A stretch of 64,000 nucleotides of DNA from an uncultured bacterium (GTDB lineage: Bacteria > Cyanobacteriota > Vampirovibrionia > Gastranaerophilales > Gastranaerophilaceae). The notes under the pieces were generated by a model that saw nothing but the letters and a program-made list of their open reading frames with translations, was not told the origin of the DNA and did not search any database. The stretch's first letter is position 1. Each line of letters begins with the position of its first letter. Below are positions 61,114 to 64,000 of this stretch, piece after piece. A program made the position numbers and the translations under genes. Location of the stretch: the NCBI GenBank assembly GCA_900547155.1, contig URFH01000006.1, positions 15,083 to 79,082 of the forward strand. The letters run 5' to 3'.

Positions 61114-63075
61114 TTACAAATTATTCAAAACTCCTTGTTTGTATTCAAAAGTTGTTTTATTGTAATTGATTTTTGAAGCAATAATCGGGTGCCGGTATTC
61201 GGCTTTGTTGATAGAGCGCGCGTCCACAATCGGCGCAGGCGGCAATATCGACCATTTGTAAAGCGCTGTTGACATTCTGCGGAAAAATTTCTCGAGCCAG
61301 AGCATTTTCTGGTCGCGTGAAAGCGCATTTTTGGTTTCGTATAAGAATTTTTCGCCAATCATGTCCTGAATTGACTGCCCGAGGTTTTCAACACGCCAGA
61401 TTACCTCATCCAGAAATTCGTACGGCATAAGCGCTTCTTCTGCAAGCAGCGGTTTTCCGGTTTTCGGGTTAATAGCGAGCTCTGCGCCCGGTTTTTTTGC
61501 GATAATCGCCTCCGGAATCGCGTTTTTCACTTTTCTATGGGCGTTCATCCACTTTGCGAGCGCAAAAAGCTTTGTTTTCGTAACATCGGCGATTGGCGCA
61601 AACCCGCCTGACATATCGCCGTTGATAGTTGCATATCCCATGTACAATTCCGACTTGTCCGAAGTCGCAATCGGCAACGTCGATTCAAATTCGTTCGCAA
61701 CGCCCCACAAAATCAGGGCTCTTGAGCGCGCCTGAATATTATCGTTGGTAAAACACTCTTTATAACGGCAGTTCCATTTTTTTTCAACCGTTTTAAACAC
61801 GCTGTCAAAGTGGCTTCTTGTCATTTCGTAAAGATATTTTATGGATTCCTCGGCAAAATTTATTCCGAGGTTTTCAGCAAGCTCTTTTGCGTCGCTTTTG
61901 CTTTCAGGGCTTGTAATATTGGATGGCATGCTGATTCCGAGCACATTTTTTGCCCCCAGAGCGTCAGCCAGCAAAGTTGCGCAAACAGTCGAATCCAGCC
62001 CGCCCGAAAGTCCGAGCACAGCGCGTTTGAACCCTGTTTTTTTGAAATAATCCCGTATTGACTGCACAATCGTCAAATAAGTCCGCTCCAAATCAGGCTC
62101 ATGGTCGAGCGTAAACGCTTTTTGCGAGTTCAGGGTTTTTTCGAGCCCCTCGGGAAGCGGATAAATTGCCCCCTTTTTAGCAGAACACGGGCTAACTACA
62201 AAAAACTGCTCGGCATAAGATTTTGCACGGTAAATCAGCTTCCCGCAGCAGTCATAAACCCTGCTTGCGCCCTCAAACGAGATATTTTCGCCGGAGCCGA
62301 CCTGATTTACGTAAACCATCGGTGTTTTGTGTTTTTTTGCCGCAAACGAAAGCATATTGTGCTTGAGCTGCTCTTTTTTCGCCCTTGTTATGGAGGCGGA
62401 GCAGTTTATCAGGTAATCGGGCTTGCGTTTTGTGACAACCATCTCCACAGGGTCAACAGGGTAAAGATTGTGCTCAAAAAAGTCAAAATCGTTCCATCCG
62501 TCCTCGCAGACGATGATTCCCGCCTTTTTTCCGTTTATTTTTGTAATTCTGTTTGCAGTATCAATGCAGGCCGGTTCAAAATGGCGATAATCGTTGAATT
62601 CAGCGTAATTCGGCAGTAAAGATTTATGCACAACGCGCTCGATTTTTCCGTTCGCAAGCACGGCAACCGAATTGTAATACTTTTTTCCGTTATTTTCTTT
62701 GTTTTTTTCGATAAATCCTATTATAACCTTGACTTTGCCGGTCATTTCCGCAAGCGCATGGAGCCATTCTTCGTTTTCCCCGACCACAATCGGAAATCTG
62801 TCAATAAAATCGCCAATCGGGTACCCGACAAGAAACAATTCAGGAAAAACTATCGCCCCTATGTTGAGGCGGTTCGCCCATTTTATCCATTTTGCGGCTT
62901 TTTTTGCGTTATATTCGACCCATCCGGAGATAGGATTTGCCTGCGCAAGCACGATTGCACCATCAGGCAGCAGCCAGTTCATTTCCTCGGCTATTTCTTC
63001 GCGTTTTGCCTCTGTGAGGTTGTCTTCCGCAAGGTCTTTATCGATTAAATCAGTAAGTTTGTATATTTTATCCAT
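61114..63075 (-). CDS. nadE: Glutamine-dependent NAD+ synthetase
   Basis: 653 residues, the long two-domain form. N-terminal nitrilase-type glutaminase with the catalytic Glu in FPELFLVGYPIGDF, Lys in HKSLLPNYAEFNDYRHF and Cys in IIVCEDGWND. C-terminal NAD synthetase with the ATP-binding SGGLDSTVCATLLADALG, then GISMPSNITSPESKSDAKEL and PIATSDKSELYMGYATINGD. It converts deamido-NAD to NAD+ using glutamine. It stands alone on the minus strand with no clear neighbour linkage. Confidence 0.96.
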   Translation of the reverse strand: MDKIYKLTDLIDKDLAEDNLTEAKREEIAEEMNWLLPDGAIVLAQANPISGWVEYNAKKAAKWIKWANRLNIGAIVFPELFLVGYPIGDFIDRFPIVVGENEEWLHALAEMTGKVKVIIGFIEKNKENNGKKYYNSVAVLANGKIERVVHKSLLPNYAEFNDYRHFEPACIDTANRITKINGKKAGIIVCEDGWNDFDFFEHNLYPVDPVEMVVTKRKPDYLINCSASITRAKKEQLKHNMLSFAAKKHKTPMVYVNQVGSGENISFEGASRVYDCCGKLIYRAKSYAEQFFVVSPCSAKKGAIYPLPEGLEKTLNSQKAFTLDHEPDLERTYLTIVQSIRDYFKKTGFKRAVLGLSGGLDSTVCATLLADALGAKNVLGISMPSNITSPESKSDAKELAENLGINFAEESIKYLYEMTRSHFDSVFKTVEKKWNCRYKECFTNDNIQARSRALILWGVANEFESTLPIATSDKSELYMGYATINGDMSGGFAPIADVTKTKLFALAKWMNAHRKVKNAIPEAIIAKKPGAELAINPKTGKPLLAEEALMPYEFLDEVIWRVENLGQSIQDMIGEKFLYETKNALSRDQKMLWLEKFFRRMSTALYKWSILPPAPIVDARSINKAEYRHPIIASKINYNKTTFEYKQGVLNNL

Positions 63076-63222
63076 TGCACGTCCCTGTTTTATGATAATT
63101 TTAGCAACAAAAAAATTAAGTTAAAAGAGTAAACTATCCGGCTAGTAATACTGTCTTTTTTTCCAATGAAAACGAAAGTCCGCGGGGATTAATATATAAG
63201 AACCAGGGAAAGGAGTTTCACT

Positions 63223-63765
63223 ATGGCAGAAATTATGAAAAAACATCACAATTTCTTTCTGACAGAAGGACTTTTTGCGCTTGTTATCGGTATTCTTATG
63301 CTGGTATTGCCTGCTGTATCGTCGATTGCGATTGGTGTGGTGGTCAGTATCGGTTTAATCCTTGTCGGTATCCATAAGCTCATCAGCTCCATTGTTCGCA
63401 GAGATGAAATGGAAAAAGCATGGCTGCAAATGCTCATATCCGTATTATTAATCGGTGCGGGTATTTATATGACCATGAATCCAATGTTCAACCTGCTCGT
63501 GCTAACGATGGGTATTGCGCTCTACCTGATACTCGAGGGTATCAGCTCAATGAGTGTCGCCATTGAAGAGCGTCATGTTCTTAAATACTGGTGGATGGGA
63601 ATTGTAGCAGCAATTGCCCAATTCTTCCTTGCGTTTTTGATAATCTACATGCTCCCTGCCGCAGCAGTGCTCACAATCGGCATTCTTGTCGGCGTAAATC
63701 TGATTTTTACGGGTATTGCATTGATTTCATTCTACGCAGGAACAAGGCAGCTCGCGCTTTATTAA
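63223..63765 (+). CDS. DUF308/HdeD-family membrane protein
   Basis: 180 residues, AAAGGAG before the ATG. Six hydrophobic segments (about 15-35, 38-56, 68-85, 92-110, 125-145, 150-170) with FALVIGILMLVLPAVSSIAI and LFNLLVLTMGIALYLILEGI, the tandem three-helix arrangement of HdeD (DUF308). Family members include acid-resistance protein HdeD; function here unknown. It has its own terminator. Confidence 0.85.
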   Translation: MAEIMKKHHNFFLTEGLFALVIGILMLVLPAVSSIAIGVVVSIGLILVGIHKLISSIVRRDEMEKAWLQMLISVLLIGAGIYMTMNPMFNLLVLTMGIALYLILEGISSMSVAIEERHVLKYWWMGIVAAIAQFFLAFLIIYMLPAAAVLTIGILVGVNLIFTGIALISFYAGTRQLALY

Positions 63766-63786
63766 GAATATTGTGGAAGATGAACA

Positions 63787-63817
63787 AAAGCCGGAATCAC
63801 AACTTCCGGCTTTTTTT
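63787..63817 (+). terminator. Intrinsic terminator of the DUF308 gene
   Basis: AAAGCCGGAA-TCACAAC-TTCCGGCTTT, a 10-bp stem followed by T residues, 22 bases after the stop. Confidence 0.92.
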
Positions 63818-63949
63818 AATATTGGGCGGGAGACTCATGCGTTTTTTTCACATTGGGCGTGTTTGCTTAGGGGCGCAGCCCCGTTTCTTGTTTTGAGCAG
63901 GTTTGGCATGAAGAGCTGGGCGGGAGATTTTTGGGGGTGTGTGTTTTTT

Positions 63950-64000
63950 CCCTCTCCGACGGGAGCGAATGCGAGCCGAGGCTGGAGCGGTTCGCGCGGG
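63950..64000. repeat. Interspersed repeat R, copy 3 (cut by the window edge)
   Basis: CCCTCTCCGACGGGAGCGAA then TGCGAGCCGAGGCTGGAGCGG and TTCGCGCGGG match the first 50 bases of the copies at 53272 and 55964. The region 63818-63949 before it shows no gene. Confidence 0.8.

Noticed and set aside
1..64000. tRNA and rRNA genes
   Set aside because: No cloverleaf with CCA-proximal T-arm GGTTCRA or rRNA-like stretch was noticed on either strand; a covariance search would be needed to be certain.

Overview
The window looks like a chromosome segment of a diderm, AT-rich, probably gut-dwelling bacterium of the non-photosynthetic cyanobacterial sister clade (Vampirovibrionia/Melainabacteria, most likely Gastranaerophilales). 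This is inferred from the mix of an SLH-domain envelope protein, flagellar genes, an autotransporter/Pmp-like adhesin, meso-DAP-type MurE, and many signal-peptide-less proteins with an SFKG/SFG-like motif near the N-terminus. No rRNA or tRNA gene was seen, so the taxonomy is an inference.

Layout. 1-11.5 kb: the 5' part of alaS, a cluster of lineage-specific membrane proteins, a translationally coupled GH13 amylase-like protein, wecB, a secreted carboxypeptidase-regulatory-like protein and an SPNFK-motif protein. 11.6-13.5 kb: def-fmt-aroH. 13.6-23.6 kb: the whole de novo UMP pathway (pyrK-pyrD-pyrE / pyrB-pyrC-pyrF-carA-carB), preceded by a leader with a short peptide and an intrinsic terminator that looks like an attenuator. 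23.6-28.6 kb: a 30-bp inverted repeat, a DUF2085 protein, a HEAT-repeat protein, repeat elements, an FtsB-like protein, an orphan sugar permease and a DUF3737/MerR pair with a textbook MerR operator. 28.6-31.9 kb: ftsI-murE. 31.9-37.5 kb: repeats, a structured ncRNA candidate, and two tandem kinase-like proteins with C-terminal membrane anchors (one with intact catalytic residues, one with them substituted) next to a divergent coiled-coil protein. 37.5-40.9 kb: yraN, two WYL regulators and a DUF2229 protein. 41.2-45.6 kb: two more motif-bearing membrane proteins, then fliJ, a fliK-like gene and a hook/rod gene. 45.6-51.8 kb: 137-bp tandem repeats, an arginine/ornithine/lysine decarboxylase, comEC, an HI0933 flavoprotein and folK. 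51.8-58 kb: SLH protein, holA, holB, an unknown gene, motA-motB. 58.2-63.8 kb: autotransporter with an upstream poly-C tract, nadE and a DUF308 protein.

The intergenic spaces are rich in palindromic repeats. The most interesting are two 124-bp elements (25535-25658 and 43228-43351) with conserved cores whose outer arms differ in sequence but stay perfectly self-complementary. The best candidates for an undescribed system are (i) the SFKG-motif protein set, including the kinase/pseudokinase-like pair, (ii) these 124-bp elements, (iii) the multi-hairpin ncRNA at 32735-32960, and (iv) the pyr leader attenuator.
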